A stretch of DNA of 64,000 nt from Cryptomeria japonica (GCF_030272615.1 NC_081413.1:24430501-24494500), one strand, 5' to 3'; positions 47,263-58,504 are shown, counted from the first letter of the stretch. Notes: generated by a model not told the origin, from the letters alone. A program made the numbers and translations.

Positions 47263-49117
47263 GATAAGTTGCGACAGACAATTAGGACAAATATTGATGC
47301 TTTGATTAGAGATATTCACACTATTAAGCATGAGCCTCATCCACCCCCTTAGTTGTTATGCCTTGCAGATAGTATGCAAGGCATTATATAGTCTGTGCAG
47401 GCATTAGATAGAGAGCTAGATAGCTATCGTAGCTGGCATGAGGGATTGCATGCATTTTACGCAGATGGCCTCACATACAAACAAGTTAATGACTTAAAAA
47501 TAACAAAATTAGATTTGAAAAAATATTTTGTGAACCCTAAGACGGGTAAGAGATAGATCTGAAGAAGCCACGGATCTTTATTCGATGGTGTAGGCACCCG
47601 GGCATTGCTAGACACTTTTGGGAGCAGTGGTGGATGGTCTTTGACTATCCACTACACTCCAATCATGAGGTCCCGATGTATTTTTTGAAGAAATTATGTG
47701 CAGAATTTGAATTGGGAAAAAAGCCCAAGTACTTTGATATTAGATCGTTTCAGGGGGTTGGGAGAGGCATGCCCCAGAATAGGCCAGGAGCAAAATTGAG
47801 CTACAGGGTTAGAAACCGTGTGCACGATGATCCATTGGTTCCTCTTCCATCACCAGTTGTTCTAGCACCTACCCATCATCGAGAAGTGGATTATGCTCTA
47901 GGTTCATTGAGTGCCCTATCAGGCAATTTGGTACAACAGTTGCGGGAGGTGAGGGCTGCCCCATGCCTAGCATATGTTTGCACGAGTTGTGGGGATGTAT
48001 GTAGGGGTCCACAGAGTGAGGTTGCCCTTGGAGGAGATGGTGATTTTGATGATGTTGATGCCGCCCATGGTGGTTACGATGATACCGAGGAGGCTGCACA
48101 TGCTGATGTCATCTCTTCACATGGTGATCTCCTGTGGGTAGACGATGATCAGCCTAGAGAGGTACAAATTTATTTGTATAATTTACAGTGCAATATTAAA
48201 TTCCTTATATATAAACATATGAACCATAACATGAGTCAATTTTTTCTGAACAAAGGATGGATCATACCACATCATTGAGGAACCGACAACATGTTACCTC
48301 AATACCTAGAGATGTTGGTGCCCCATTTATGGTATGCACTTTCATCTAGATACATTGTATTGATATGTACATTTAAAATAAACAATAATTTTTTTAATGT
48401 AATGATTTACATATGATATGTTTTTTCAATTTTGTAGGGTGCTTCATGTAGCACTGAGGTGGGTAGTTCTTCACGTGACCCATGGACCACTAAGGCTCAG
48501 CCTCATATACCACTAGTATGTTTTTCATCCATTAATTTGAAGTGTTTACATGCTTACTAATTTAAGTACAACTTTGATTCATGTTCGTTATTTTTTGCAA
48601 TTGTAGGCTTCTGGATTGTTTGATGGCACATCACATGTATGCCTTCGACCATTAGTTACTTTCCCTACATCACATGTATGCTTTTCTTTGATAATATTGT
48701 AGTCTATATATATATATATACTTTATAATTTATGTATATATACAAGTTTGATTCATGCTTTATATATGTTGTCCAGGTCCACACCACTACCAATATTGGT
48801 ACAGCTATGGGGTTGAGCCAGATGCAACCATCGACATTATCATTTGAGGCACGATGATTACCAAAATAATTTCTAATTTTTTTATATTGTGTACCTGGCT
48901 TTTATATGGATTATCAAAATTGATGTACAATGTTTTTTTTTGCAGGACTTGGCTACGACCACTTTTCTTGTTCATGATAGTGGACTTCCACGTACTAGTG
49001 AGGGCATTGTAGAGCACGGTCGTATGGTAATTTATTTTAAATTTTTTTGTATTTAATTACTTTATGTGAATTATGCAAGTAACTTCTTCTCATGTAAAAT
49101 CATTTAATAATGTACAG

Positions 49118-49198
49118 GAGGGTGCAGACACTGATATTGCACAGGAGGGTGGAGTCACTGATACTGCACAAGAGGGTGGAGACACTGATATTGCACAG
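49118..49198 (+). repeat. 27 bp tandem repeat, three copies, in coding frame
   Basis: GAGGGTG starts units at 49118, 49145 and 49172. Each encodes nine residues (EGADTDIAQ, EGGVTDTAQ, EGGDTDIAQ) without breaking the frame. Confidence 0.85.
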
Positions 49199-49728
49199 AC
49201 ACAGGATGGTGCATCTCAAGACCACGTGCAGTAGGATGATTCATCTCAGCCACCTTCACATGGAGTGAAGAGGACTGCAGATGAGATGCACGCAAGTTCT
49301 TAGATTGTATATTTTAGATCATGTCATGTTATTGTATTGTCGACTTTTTATGATGACACTTGTTAGGTTATCCTGGGACTTGTTATTATGTGATTATATA
49401 TAAGACTTGTTGTTATGTTTTATGTGATTTTATATAGGTCTTTTTATTATGTCATTTCCTTGCTATTATGATATCAGGTCATGTTATGTGATTTCGCTCA
49501 CTCTAGTGATTATATATGTGATACATTGTTTTGTTATTATGTTATTTGGACTTGTTTTAATGTCATTTCCTTATTAAATTATTATTTCAAGACTTGTTAT
49601 TATGTCACCAGGAATTGTTATGTGATTGTATATAGGACTTTCTATTTATGACTTATTATGTGATCTATTTATGACTTTATATATTAACATTGTGATTGAT
49701 CATCTTATAGTGCAATAGTTTATAATTC

Positions 49729-49856
49729 AATGTGCACAAAATAACATTAAGAATAAGATAACTAATACAATATTGTTTATGAAACCAAAATTGTATCAAA
49801 TGTAGACAAATACAATGTTAAAGGGATAAAGTAAAACAATTATCATGATTAAATAT
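49729..49856. repeat. 128 bp direct repeat, unit 1
   Basis: Starts AATGTGCACAAAATAACATT and ends TCATGATTAAATAT. It recurs at 50298-50425 with a handful of changes. Confidence 0.9.
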
Positions 49857-50297
49857 TTAAAAGAGTTCACACAAGTATCGACTTATTAATTATAAATGAA
49901 TCTCATAGAGGAATCATGATTTTCATGATTATATAAAAGGATTATCAATTATAAATGAATCTCATAGAGGAATCCAATAGATTGATGGAACTAGGGCTAT
50001 CCAAATTATTAGGAAGCTACAAACATAGTATCAACTTTCCTCTTAAGTTGACCACACTACTTTACTAGTGTATTGATGGTTTATTAGTGCAGATAGTAGT
50101 GGTATGAAAAGCATGGACTTCATGGTACTAAAATAAAAAAGTACACTATAAATATAGATTTGTCATACAATGATAAATATAGAGTCAGGTCATATTTAAG
50201 ACATAATTCTATCTTTGAACTTACAATTAATCTATGAAGATATTACAATAAAACAAATATATCATAAAAAATTAGAATTCAATTGTACCACAATTAC

Positions 50298-50425
50298 AAT
50301 GTGCACAAAATAACATTAAGAAGAAGATAACTAATACAATGTTGTTTATGAAACCAAAATTGTATCAAATGTAGACAAATACAATGTTAAAGGGACAAAG
50401 AAAAATAATTATCATGATTAAATAT
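50298..50425. repeat. 128 bp direct repeat, unit 2
   Basis: Second copy, 569 bases to the right of the first, with about 95% visible identity. Confidence 0.9.
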
Positions 50426-50473
50426 ACAAGATTTCACACAAGTAACACAAACTTACATGCATATAAATTTGAT

Positions 50474-53400
50474 TCAACCTAATGTACCATCTGCATCCTC
50501 TCTCTTCTGCAATGCGTCTATGATTGCCTCGTGCTCTTCTACTGAAAGTGTCCACAATACCTTATTAGCAGGTCTACCTTTGAATCTTTCTAATTTGATA
50601 TTTGTTGCCACCACCAAATGAGAATAGTGTATAATCTTCTTTTCTGATTGGTAGTCTTCATAAGCTGGTAAGCCACTCCTTCTTGTTAAGTATTTGCATA
50701 GCCATGTACCAACCACCACAACAGACCCAACAGGATATTGAAAACCATCATCATCTACTTGATCACATATCAACTTTTTCTTAGGTTCTACACATCTAGC
50801 TAGCCAATACTCAACCTGCTCACCATTATTCTCAGGTGCAACAATAGCATACACATGTCCTATAAAACAAATTTAAGTACAATTGGTAGAAATAAAACTT
50901 GTTAGAATTTATAATTCAAATATGTAATCATAAATTATATGACAATACATAAAAAATATATAATTTAAAGTTATAAACAATAAATTGAATTAAATTACTA
51001 GGTTGTATGAGGTCTGAAACACGATCATAATCTTATGATGCAAATGCATTATCGAGGTCTTCATTTCTTCTAACATCTTCATATTGTGTCTCAGTAGGTG
51101 TTAAGGATTTGTGTTGCCATTCTTCGACCCATTTCATATTCTCGCATTTTTCCCATTCACCTGCAACACAAAATTGACAAAAACATGCAAGCTCTCTAGT
51201 CCATATAGTCCAAGTGTTAGAATTAGAACTCTTAAATGAATGCCATCTAGCTGACCTATTTATTGTATCACAATCCTATCTTTGAAGGATATTCTCCTCT
51301 TTAACTAGCCAGAAGAAACGTCTAATTGTAGAGTTCTGACTTGATCCTGTGGATAAATTTGCACTACACCAATCCACAATTGCACTTCCATTTTTAAATT
51401 TAGCCTTTTCCTCGAATTTGAGTTGCTCTCTGCAAAGGGCTCTCTTAACACATGCACCGGCACCGTCATGTTCTCCTTTCCTGTGTCCAGCCTCAAAAAA
51501 AATTCAAATGTGTTCGATATTAGTTTTCTTATGAATCCTACTCAACCAATAAAACATTCTAGCATTCTTGAATTGCCCTGTGCAATTATCAAACCATATT
51601 AGATGTTGTGTCATCTAAATTTCTCTCTCCCTCAAATTCTGAAAAAAGGTCTTGAAGCAAAACTGGACAAACTCAGATGAGTGTAATTTATTATCACTCA
51701 TATAGAAATGGTACTCTCTCAAAATTTTGCGATCCTCTTGTGTACTATCTGGTGCATGCCTATAGACAATATGGACAAAAATTGATACCTGCACTAAATT
51801 GTAGTATTGTGATTGTACCTCATCTTGTGGTGCAATCGTGTAGTTCTCTGCAAAGTCAACAACCGAAAGTATACTACCAACAGGAAATGTATCCTTACAT
51901 ATTCGAAACTGACCATCGAGCCATCTAGCATTTTGAGTGTGTTTAACATATTTAGGTATGATGTTACTCTTGAATTCATTCATAAATGCATGAACACTAA
52001 CTTTTTCAGTGATTAGATCGCATCGTTTTCCAACCTTTCCATCCTTTAGTGGATACTCAATAGTTTTAAATCTTTTAACATCAATTAATTGTTGTCCAAA
52101 ATCATTTGAAATATTTTCATGCAAACATTCATCCAACAATGCAAGATTGCCATATATATCACATACACTAGAGACACATGCATTGAAAAGGAAATTTTGT
52201 TTATTTAGTGGGTTGCAAAATAAACTTGAAATAAACTCCTTTATAGTTTTAGGTGGTATATTTATACCACATTCTTGGAATATTCCATTACTATGCATGG
52301 TAACACGTATATATCGAAATACATCATAATGGTAGCAAAATTGAACATGAGTTTTGCAACAACATGTGACTCTTTCCTTGTTAATTCGAACATACCAAGG
52401 TTTACACTTTTCAAAAGACCTTTGACAAATGCTAATAGTCAACACCTTATCATCCAAAATTTTTTTATACAATTCAGTTTGAGTCATGTCCAATAGGTGT
52501 TTTGGATGTTGATCACGAATTTTTGACCCAACTCTTAATTTAAGAAAATCTCTAACATTAGGTGATACTCTCATATTATCGTGCAAAAATTTTTCGATCA
52601 AATTTTTGACTTCACCAATAAGTTTCATATCATACCTTGGTAGTCTACCACTAAAAGTCCACAATTTGTTTGCCGGATCACTTTAAAAATTAACTCTTCT
52701 TTTTATAGCTCTTGACAAAGTTTTGCGATGAATATTAAGATATCCACTTATGTTACTCAACATTATTTTGTTAGAAGTTGTTTGACTTACTAGAGCTATT
52801 GTTATTGCCCATCGTGCCACATTTTTATCTTTAGAACAACTTTTCTTTCCAATTGTATCAAAGGCGCTAGCAACAATCGATACAACTTGTTTTAAAGACT
52901 CCTCCTTCTTCTTGGGTTTGACATAAAAGCCTAACTTCTTCATCACTTTTCGCATTTTAGTCATTTTAATTAGTTGTACCATTAATTGACATTGAAACCC
53001 AAATTTCTTATTTAAAAAAAAAATGTCTAAACAATCTATTTGCATATGTCCTAATCTGTCTCCATGAAACCAAGCCAGGAAGGTTGTCTAGTACATCACT
53101 TTTAATTTGAAAATTTTCATTCATTTGATTATCATTCAAACATGTTTCATTTTCAATTGGTGTTTCCATGTCTACATGTACATTATTGGTTTTAGTTGCA
53201 GGTGGATTTTCAATTTCATTTGGAGTTTCAAATTTGGTTTCAATTTTAGTTTCAAGTTGAGATCTAGTTTCAGTTGGGTTTTCAATTTGGATTTCAATTT
53301 CACTTTCAACTTGACTTCTAATTTCATTTGGGGTTTGATTTTCAATTAGAATTTCATTTAATAAGTAACCTGCTTCTACTAAATCACCAATTTCTTCATG

Positions 53401-53670
53401 AGAAAAAACATAGGGCTGTGAAGACATACATGTATCCAATAATGGATTAGAAGATGCACCTGAATTAAATGGTTCTATTGTGTTTCCTTCATCAACATTT
53501 ATGGTCTCATTGATGTTCTCCTCTTCTAAAACGATTGTGGAACTTGAAGCTCCTTGTCTCATTATTGATCTTCTCTCTCGTTGATGCATTGCCTCCTTCT
53601 CCCTATTTGCTTCAATCTCCTCAGTTGTTAGAACCTTCCTTTGCCTCTTCCTGCATTGATTTGATCCCAT
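50474..53670 (-). pseudogene. Transposase (DFAENY family, DDE-like)
   Basis: ATG at 53670 (MGSNQCRKRQRKVLTTEEIE), with a basic N-terminus and an acidic middle. A frameshift lies at the ten-A run 53014-53023, then a helix-rich part ends LNIHRKTLSRAIKRRVNF. After one stop (52683) the main domain runs to 51618: a CCCKTHVQFCYHY Cys/His cluster, then VVDFAENYTIAPQDEVQSQY (catalytic Asp near 51857). Past a TAG are WFDNCTGQFKNARMFYWLSR and, past a TGA, FFEAGHRKGEHDGAGACVKR, placing the second and third acidic/His residues. A CFCQFC...KCENMKWV cluster near 51150 follows. An intron (about 50860-50998) leads to the last exon, 50859-50474. I know this motif set from proteins annotated only as uncharacterised in plants and invertebrates (memory, unchecked). 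At least five stops: inactive. Confidence 0.75.
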
Positions 53671-54765
53671 GGCTACACCAAAATTTGAATTTGAATCAAT
53701 CTCCTTACCAAATCGACAATAAGACAAACAAAGAGAATGATTAATCAAAACATTCTCGTTGCAGATCGTACCTATTAGCCAATGATTGAAAAATCATTCA
53801 ATCATTGGGATTTGTGCTTGTGGGCCAGAGCCTGGCCCAATGGATCTTTTCAGAAATGGGTGCCCATTTCGCTTTCAATGGTACAGAGCGAAACGAGCGC
53901 CCGTTTTTTAAAATTAGGGGTGGGAAACATTCCTTAGCTTTGTTTTTTGCTTTGGGATAGGCTTGGTCTCACCAAGCCTATACTTGGACCTCCAAAAAAA
54001 TGACTAAGGTAAAATGACATCAGATTTCTACCTTGGCCCAATTTTTTGAGGGCCTTTCTGATGGAATTTTTTGACGAAATGAAAACCCATTAGAGTTTTC
54101 AGCATCCTGATTTCAGAAATGTAAATTTTATAGTGATAAGATTACTTTTACTATTTTTGTATTATTTATTAATCAAAAGTGTAACCGAAACCTAAAATAC
54201 CAAGGTTCACTAAAGCTTTAATAACTTTTTGGTTTTTAGGATTTTAGAAAAATAAATTATATGGCTTCAATCTAAATACAATTCTTTTGAATATTAAAAA
54301 AAATAAAATTGAAAAATATGAAATTTTCATCAAATTATGGTGGTCGTACACCCGATGTTTTGAAAATATACTTTATTGTCAGTTAAAAATTAATTAAAAA
54401 AATATATTCAATAAAAAAAATAAGCAAAAATATTCTCATCAATATTTGGTGTCTTAGGTATTATTTCCCAGAAGGATTTACAATAATTCATTTATTTGGA
54501 TCAAAAAAGGGTGGTCGTACACATGCGTGGTATGGTCCTGAAATAGGCATTTTGAAAAACTAGTTTTTAAACATGCCTACTAAAAAGGGATTTCTACCAT
54601 GTGGGTATTAAAATAAATTACATTTTTGAAAAGTAGACTCTGAGCACTACATTTTCTATTCCTGAAGTTTTTTGAGATTCAATCTCTAAGTGCATCAAAT
54701 TTTGACATTAATCGACATAAAATTTGAAAAACAGAGAAAACAGTTCCACTTTTTGCCCAAAAGTA

Positions 54766-54789
54766 GGACTCAACTTCTTGCAGCCACCC
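54766..54789 (-). repeat. Right terminal inverted repeat
   Basis: Reverse complement reads GGGTGGCTGCAAGAAGTTGA plus GTCC, matching the left terminus in the GGGT, AAGTTG and GTCC blocks. It ends at ACCC, 54786-54789. Confidence 0.65.
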
Positions 54790-55042
54790 AAAACATAGAA
54801 GACATATCTTAAGATTCAGAGGTCTGAAGTTGACTGATTCCCTAATTAAGCATGTATGTAGCAGGCCAGTCAACCGAATCTTGTAACCCAGATGTTACCG
54901 GTTGTTTGTAATCAGTTTTCATGATCTAATTCATTTAGTTCTATTTTTCCTTCATCATATCCTCTTGTTTCCGTTGTGTTTACTCTTGCTGCCCAACCCG
55001 GATTGATCTCTTTGAGGTCCCTCTTAATCGGTGATTGCACCA
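54790..55042 (+). mobile_element. GypB 3' LTR, second piece
   Basis: Continues the LTR after the DNA transposon, matching 29706-29962 (AACATAGAAGACATATCTTA ... GTGATTGCACCA). It ends at the CTAAA duplication. Confidence 0.9.
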
Positions 55043-55047
55043 CTAAA
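55043..55047. repeat. Target-site duplication CTAAA, right
   Basis: Directly follows the CACCA end of the GypB 3' LTR and matches 29176-29180. Confidence 0.85.
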
Positions 55048-55757
55048 CATCCCCCTCCTCTAAAGATAAAGAAGGTCTATCAACTAGGAGAGAAGTAAGG
55101 ATCTCATTAGACTCTAGATCTCCCCTCATAGACCAACAACTCATATCTTTCTATTGAGAAGTACAAGACTCCTCCACCAAATGATGATCATTAAATCATA
55201 AACTCTAGATCAACTAGCATCCCTAAAAATATTAATAAAATGGTAGAGAAGTAGTGAGGAAGAGGTAATGTGGGAATGAAGATTCCATGAATTGGTCCAA
55301 AAAAGAGTGTAATGGTATTATAGACCATAAAACCTTCTCCACTGAGACCAATCCTTAGATATCCTTTTTAGGAATGCCATGTAAATATTTATAGTGAATA
55401 AGTTTGGCTCAAGGATGAATATGTTGGGTACACCATCTCCAAAAATATATTGTAGCCAAAGATTGAGTATTGAATTTTACTTTTTTAGGACCAATAACAT
55501 CACTTTGTTTATGTAGATAAAGTATAAACCTTATCACAACTAACTAGACTCCATTTTTTAGTCTTTTGTTTTCCTAACCATATAAATTTCCCAGAAAGAA
55601 AGTCAAACTCTTTTAAAAAATGTTTAGGAACATAAAGCACCAAAAATATAAACAAGAAGAACGTTCAAATTAGAATTTAAGATGGTAAGATGATTAATAA
55701 AAGATAACCAATGGCAAATCCAATGATTAACCCACATCTTGAATCAATAAAAAATAT
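55043..55757 (-). pseudogene. LINE ORF2 part, 5' half of split LINE
   Basis: Continuation of the LINE at 28085-29180 on the far side of GypB. The match to 18900-19008 at 55205-55310 (GATCAACTAGCATCCCTAAA; GAAGATTCCATGA) shows it is the same family. The remainder reads in broken minus-strand frames and should cover the RT C-terminal region. It ends where a copia remnant begins near 55758. Confidence 0.6.
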
Positions 55758-56690
55758 CCTGTTGGATTTTGGTCATTGTTGATGGAGAATCTCATACTGG
55801 ATACTAGTTGTAATTGACGTCAACATACTTTTATTGACTTATACTATTGCTGCTCCGATATTTTGGTGACTTTGTCCATCATGTTTTGCTCTGCATTGCT
55901 CTGCAGTTGCAAATATGAGTTTGTGATTTGGGTAGTATACTCATGAATATTAGATGTACCTATATTCTAGATTTTACGGGTTATGGATCTTTGAAAAGTG
56001 AGATACATGGTTCGATAGTTCAGTTTGATAGTTGTTGTGTTCCTTTGGAACAAAACAGTTTGTCTAGACATTCACATTTCATCAATTGATTGTTTTTTAC
56101 AATAGTACTATTTCCATGACAAAGAATCATGTATTTCATGCTAGAACGAAACACAGAAGATCCAACATCATTACATTCATGAATTGGTTCAAGATGGACG
56201 AGTGGAGTTACAGTTTTGTCCTTGATCTAAACAAGTAGCTGATATCTTCACCAAAGCTCTTCCTATGTCTAGTTTTATTGCCTTTAGACATCAATCGAGA
56301 GTTGAGACTCAACTCCACTTATCATTCAAAGGGAGATTGAAGATTAGAATGATATGCTCAAGATTAGAATGATGTGCTGGAGAATGCTATGTTGGAGATC
56401 AAGGCTATGATGGAAATTTTTAAGAATGTGTTTTTTGTTTTGTTAATAAAATAACAGTTTGGAAACTGCTAAGATAAACATTAATCTCATTTTTTAATTG
56501 TTTTCGATCTTTAGAAATTGTTGTCTACGCAATGGAAAACAGTTATTAGTTTTTAGTTTCTATTCTTGTTTGATTGGCTCTAGCAGCCTACAAATGTAAT
56601 CACTGATATTCTAATTTTTAATTAAGCTTTTCATAGGAATAATTGATTATATGTATTTTGTGAATGTTTTTAAACTATTATGATCTTTGA
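55758..56690 (+). pseudogene. Ty1/copia 3' end (RNase H tail plus LTR-like DNA)
   Basis: Frames across 56110-56330 give KIQHHYIHELVQDGRVELQF, VADIFTKALPMSSFIAFRHQ and VETQLHLSFKGRLK. This is the standard end of copia RNase H (KHI.V..H.......G...L.......Q.ADI.TK.L....F...R..L). ATTCAAAGGGAGATTG is the likely polypurine tract, and what follows to about 56690 should be 3' LTR. Upstream sequence has no readable pol. Several frame breaks. Confidence 0.75.
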
Positions 56691-57262
56691 AAAAACGGCC
56701 TCCAGGCCTGATTCACATTGATCATCCAGAAATTTTCAGAGATGTGCCGGCGTAAAACGCATACCAAGGTCGTTAACGATCTCCTACTTGAGCCAATGAG
56801 ACCAAATCACTGTAACATGTTTATATTTTCTTTAATAGCGGGAGTCTGAGCACGCTAATAGTCGATGAGCGAAGAATATCAATCACTGTTGGGGGTCAAT
56901 CTCGGATTAGAGAACGCGTATAATAACTATTTCCAGTTTTCTTAAAGCTTGATCTGTCGACGATATAATAGGAAGAAAAGCGTACAATATCACTTCTTTC
57001 GATTACCATTTATTTTGGAGGCTACTGCATAGGCATGTAGTGTAATAATGAATTCTCTTTAAAATTTACTTTTAATCATTAAATTGAATAGTATTTAAAA
57101 ATAATTATGGTCTACATGCGCCATTGAATATGCTTAGATCCAGTAAAAGTTAGAGAGATGCCAACCATCTTATTTTAGAAAACCTACAGATGTTGCACAC
57201 CACTTTCAGTTGCACGCAGTTTGGCAAGGTGCAATAGCAATTATATCAACCAGTGATAAACA
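56690..57262. repeat. Upstream-type block, copy 2
   Basis: Diverged copy of 25790-26895: CCAAATCACTGTAACATG, AGCGTACAATATCACTTCTT, ATTGAATAGTATTTAAAAAT and GCAGTTTGGCAAGGTGCAAT. It is cut at GATAAACATGCTC (57262), inside the spacer of the inverted repeat, where an unrelated coding-like segment starts. Confidence 0.75.
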
Positions 57263-57282
57263 TGCTCTCACAAAATATTTTT

Positions 57283-57600
57283 ATGTTTGAGAAGGGCGAG
57301 AGATATGTTCTTGTAATACATCATGCACAATGGAGAACAACAAATAGCGAGTTTGTAGGAATAAGATCATTTTTGAAAAAAAAGAGATATATATTGCAGT
57401 TCCTTGAAGGGTTCGTTGCCAATAAAGAATGATTTGCACGAACTGAAGATCTTAGAGATCATTTGAAGTTATCATGCAAGGAAGGATTTGAGTTTAAGAC
57501 TTTGTTGCAACCACTAGAAATAGAAAAAAGATTTCAATTAGAAGCAAAGCATTCATATTAGGAATTAAGGGCGTGTATTGAAATATTTAATTCCTCCCAA
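57283..57600 (+). pseudogene. Coding-like fragment, possibly captured host exon
   Basis: One plus-strand frame from FMFEKGERYVLVIHHAQWR at 57285 through GIRSFLKKKRYILQFLEGFV, a TGA, FARTEDLRDHLKLSCKEGFE, KTLLQPLEIEKRFQLEAKHS, a TAG, and ELRACIEIFNSSQQ to a final TGA. Codon and amino-acid balance look like real protein, about 105 residues with two stops. It sits between two copies of the upstream block and is absent from copy 1 at 25790-28010. I do not recognise the family and see no retroelement motif. Confidence 0.35.
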
Positions 57601-58224
57601 CAATGAATTGTAATAAAATGAAAAATGAAAACAGTAAATGATAAAGAAAGCGTTCTAGAATAGATAAGCGATTAAATTGTTACAGTAAATGAAAACTGTA
57701 ATAATAAATTGTTTTTAAAATCTACCGTTATTCATTAAATTAAATGGTATTTAAAACAATCAGATTAAAAATCTGAAAACGATTTTATGATCTCCATGCA
57801 TGGCAGTGCTCTATCGACAGCGTTTTGAAGGTCTAAATGACAGTGATATAATGCCTCGATTCTCTGTTATAATACCTCCTACGCTCCATCTGCTTGCACA
57901 TAGTAGCATCAATGTTTTAATCATACAATGCAATCTGCATTTTATATCAATAAAGAAGGAATATAGATATCAGTGAGGACAATGCATATCTACCGAAAAT
58001 AGCATAGAAGAAATCAACAATCTATTCTGTATCAGAATGTAGATAACCTTCACTACGATTTAGTATAATTCTTAGAAATCAGGAAACTAAAAAACGCAAT
58101 ATACTGTTTATAGTCTTTTTTGACGTTACAGATCCAGTAAAATACATAAAGATCAGAGTCATTGGAGGCTAAACATCTAATTTGAGAAAAACCTAAACAT
58201 GTTGCAAACCACTTTCAGATGCAC

Positions 58225-58296
58225 GCAGCTTGGCACGGTGCAAGAGCACTTATATCAACTAGATAAAATAATGGTCATTGGATCGTGCCAAACTGC
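58225..58296. promoter_or_regulatory. Inverted repeat, copy 3a
   Basis: GCAGCTTGGCACG (58225-58237) and CGTGCCAAACTGC (58284-58296), same arms and the same 46-base spacing as at 26843. Confidence 0.5.
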
Positions 58297-58504
58297 GGCT
58301 TCTGAAAGGAATGAGTATATTCTCTTAATTCTTGCTGCAATGCGTGAAATCTATGAAGAGATTGCCCTAATAGTATTTGGGGACCAATGCATTGCGTTGC
58401 CGACCACAGCACTCAAAAGTTGGATGCGATTCTTAGTGGACAAGCTTTTCCCAAAAAAATTTACTCAAAGAGATCTCATCACAGACTTTAACAATCAGAT
58501 GCAC

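Larger units (their letters stand above)
47146..49303 (+). pseudogene. Multi-exon accessory gene of the DNA transposon
   Basis: The first exon opens MMDEFEIDELLGIV at 47146, followed by a polyproline tract with one TGA, then helix-rich sequence (YRSWHEGLHAFYADGLTYKQ). After a frameshift near 47560 it continues HPGIARHFWEQWWMVFDYPL, KYFDIRSFQGVGRGMPQNRP and an acidic stretch to 48161. GT..AG boundaries suggest exons near 48256-48331, 48438-48515, 48607-48636 (or 48675), 48777-48848, 48946-49026 and 49118-49303. The last encodes 9-residue repeats (EGGDTDIAQ) and ends GVKRTADEMHASS. Function unknown. Its place beside the transposase suggests a DNA-binding or helper role. Confidence 0.55.
49304..50473. 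other. Intergenic space between convergent transposon genes
   Basis: No ORF. 49320-49680 is a run of degenerate GACTTGTTATTATGTGATTA units. 49729-50425 contains two direct copies of a 128-base segment. Confidence 0.6.
44264..54789. mobile_element. 10.5 kb DNA transposon, family unassigned
   Basis: The insertion interrupts the GypB 3' LTR at an exactly definable point. Its ends are imperfect inverted repeats: GGGTAAATGTACAAAGTTGG at the left, and GGGTGGCTGCAAGAAGTTGA read inwards from the right, each followed by a GTCC-like continuation. The flanks are GAGAA (left) and AAAA (right) against GAGAACATAG in the empty LTR, giving a target duplication of 2-4 bases that is no longer clear. Inside are GGGTGCC-rich subterminal repeats, a plus-strand multi-exon gene and a minus-strand transposase gene, convergent. 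The genes are decayed. Confidence 0.8.
29181..55042 (+). mobile_element. Ty3/gypsy element GypB, interrupted
   Basis: Plus-strand LTR retrotransposon. The 5' LTR is 29181-29962, the primer site 29965-29977 and Gag 30033-31048. Everything after Gag up to the middle of the 3' LTR is missing, and GypA sits in the gap. The 3' LTR is further split by a DNA transposon. Outer ends are TGATGCAGGAGC and GCACCA, flanked by the perfect 5 bp duplication CTAAA (29176-29180 and 55043-55047), which fixes both boundaries. Confidence 0.9.

Noticed and set aside
47069-47281. Minus-strand ORF of Val-Glu repeats
   Set aside because: It is the complement of the CCACCT polyproline tract, so it is a shadow frame.
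51305-51496. 63-codon minus ORF as a separate gene
   Set aside because: Out of frame with the GHRKG-containing transposase reading, which carries the family motifs over the same bases.
44264-54789. PIF/Harbinger or CACTA assignment of the DNA transposon
   Set aside because: The GGG start and possible 3 bp duplication hint at Harbinger, but the transposase motifs do not match, the termini lack CACTA, and the duplication is unclear.
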